Shown piece after piece: positions 41,323-41,372 of a stretch of DNA of 41,372 bases (the stretch's first letter is position 1; each line of letters opens with the position of its first letter). Made by a program: the position numbers and the translations under genes. The stretch spans positions 1 through 41,372 of the forward strand of contig DAAI01000045.1 in the NCBI GenBank assembly GCA_001701105.1, given 5' to 3'. This stretch comes from Bacteroidales bacterium GP1. GTDB taxonomy: Bacteria > Bacteroidota > Bacteroidia > Bacteroidales > Muribaculaceae. A model generated the notes under the pieces. It was not told where the DNA came from, did not search any database, and was given only the letters and a program-made list of their open reading frames with translations.

Positions 41323-41372
41323 ATGGATTTCTATCCTGCTGAAATTCCGTCGCAGGTCGAACTGGTTAACAA
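41323..41372 (+). CDS. Possible 5' end of a gene cut by the window edge
   Basis: From the ATG at 41323 the frame stays open to the end (MDFYPAEIPSQVELVN, 16 codons). AGGA lies at 41307-41310, inside the loop of a stem-loop GCTGAG (41301-41306) / CTCAGC (41314-41319). Too short to name a family; the open frame alone is weak evidence. Confidence 0.3.
   Translation, partial: MDFYPAEIPSQVELVN

Overview
This looks like a chromosomal stretch from a Bacteroidales bacterium, most likely of the Muribaculaceae/Bacteroidaceae type. Several signs support this: DUF4493, PCMD and DUF4923 surface proteins, a PorQ homologue, a menaquinone gene (menA), and promoters of the Bacteroidetes form TTTG-N20-TAnnTTTG in front of many genes instead of E. 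coli-like -35/-10 boxes. The family assignment is inference; the order is well supported. No rRNA, tRNA, CRISPR array, insertion sequence or phage gene was seen.

Region 1 (1-10916) is the accessory part. A single minus-strand array starts from a clear promoter at 10791-10822 and ends at a terminator at 79-104. In order of transcription it encodes three DUF4493-type lipoproteins (856, 431 and 749 aa, the last with a C-terminal PCMD domain), two paralogous small outer-membrane-barrel-like proteins (272 and 312 aa), a second PCMD lipoprotein (529 aa), a PAP2 lipid phosphatase and a DgkA-type lipid kinase. Genes overlap or lie within about 25 bp of each other. This is the best candidate for an undescribed system: a secreted surface assembly, perhaps related to type V fimbriae, with its own outer-membrane proteins.

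Region 2 (10917-14204) has a secreted DUF4923 protein, riboflavin synthase (ribE) and an AAA/DUF4435 ATPase of OLD-like layout with a degenerate Walker B, a possible defence or nucleic-acid protein.

Region 3 (14205-22487) is mostly housekeeping: a compact glgB-cmk-ispH-tadA run, an ADP-ribosylglycohydrolase overlapping menA, then dnaB and a small membrane protein, closed by a strong terminator.

Region 4 (22518-32320) carries a minus-strand efp-glycosyltransferase-radC unit, a divergent exported GH2 glycosidase, rpmH (51 aa), and a minus-strand gpmI/5'-nucleotidase/GH3 unit.

Region 5 (32321-41372) contains rplS, folP overlapping cdaA (c-di-AMP synthase), porQ, a secreted TonB-C-terminal-domain protein, a flippase-like membrane protein, a DUF2582 winged-helix protein, rsgA and typA. 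A possible truncated reading frame starts at the right edge. The gpmI-rplS gap contains a conserved-looking, unexplained sequence with a hairpin and a short open frame.
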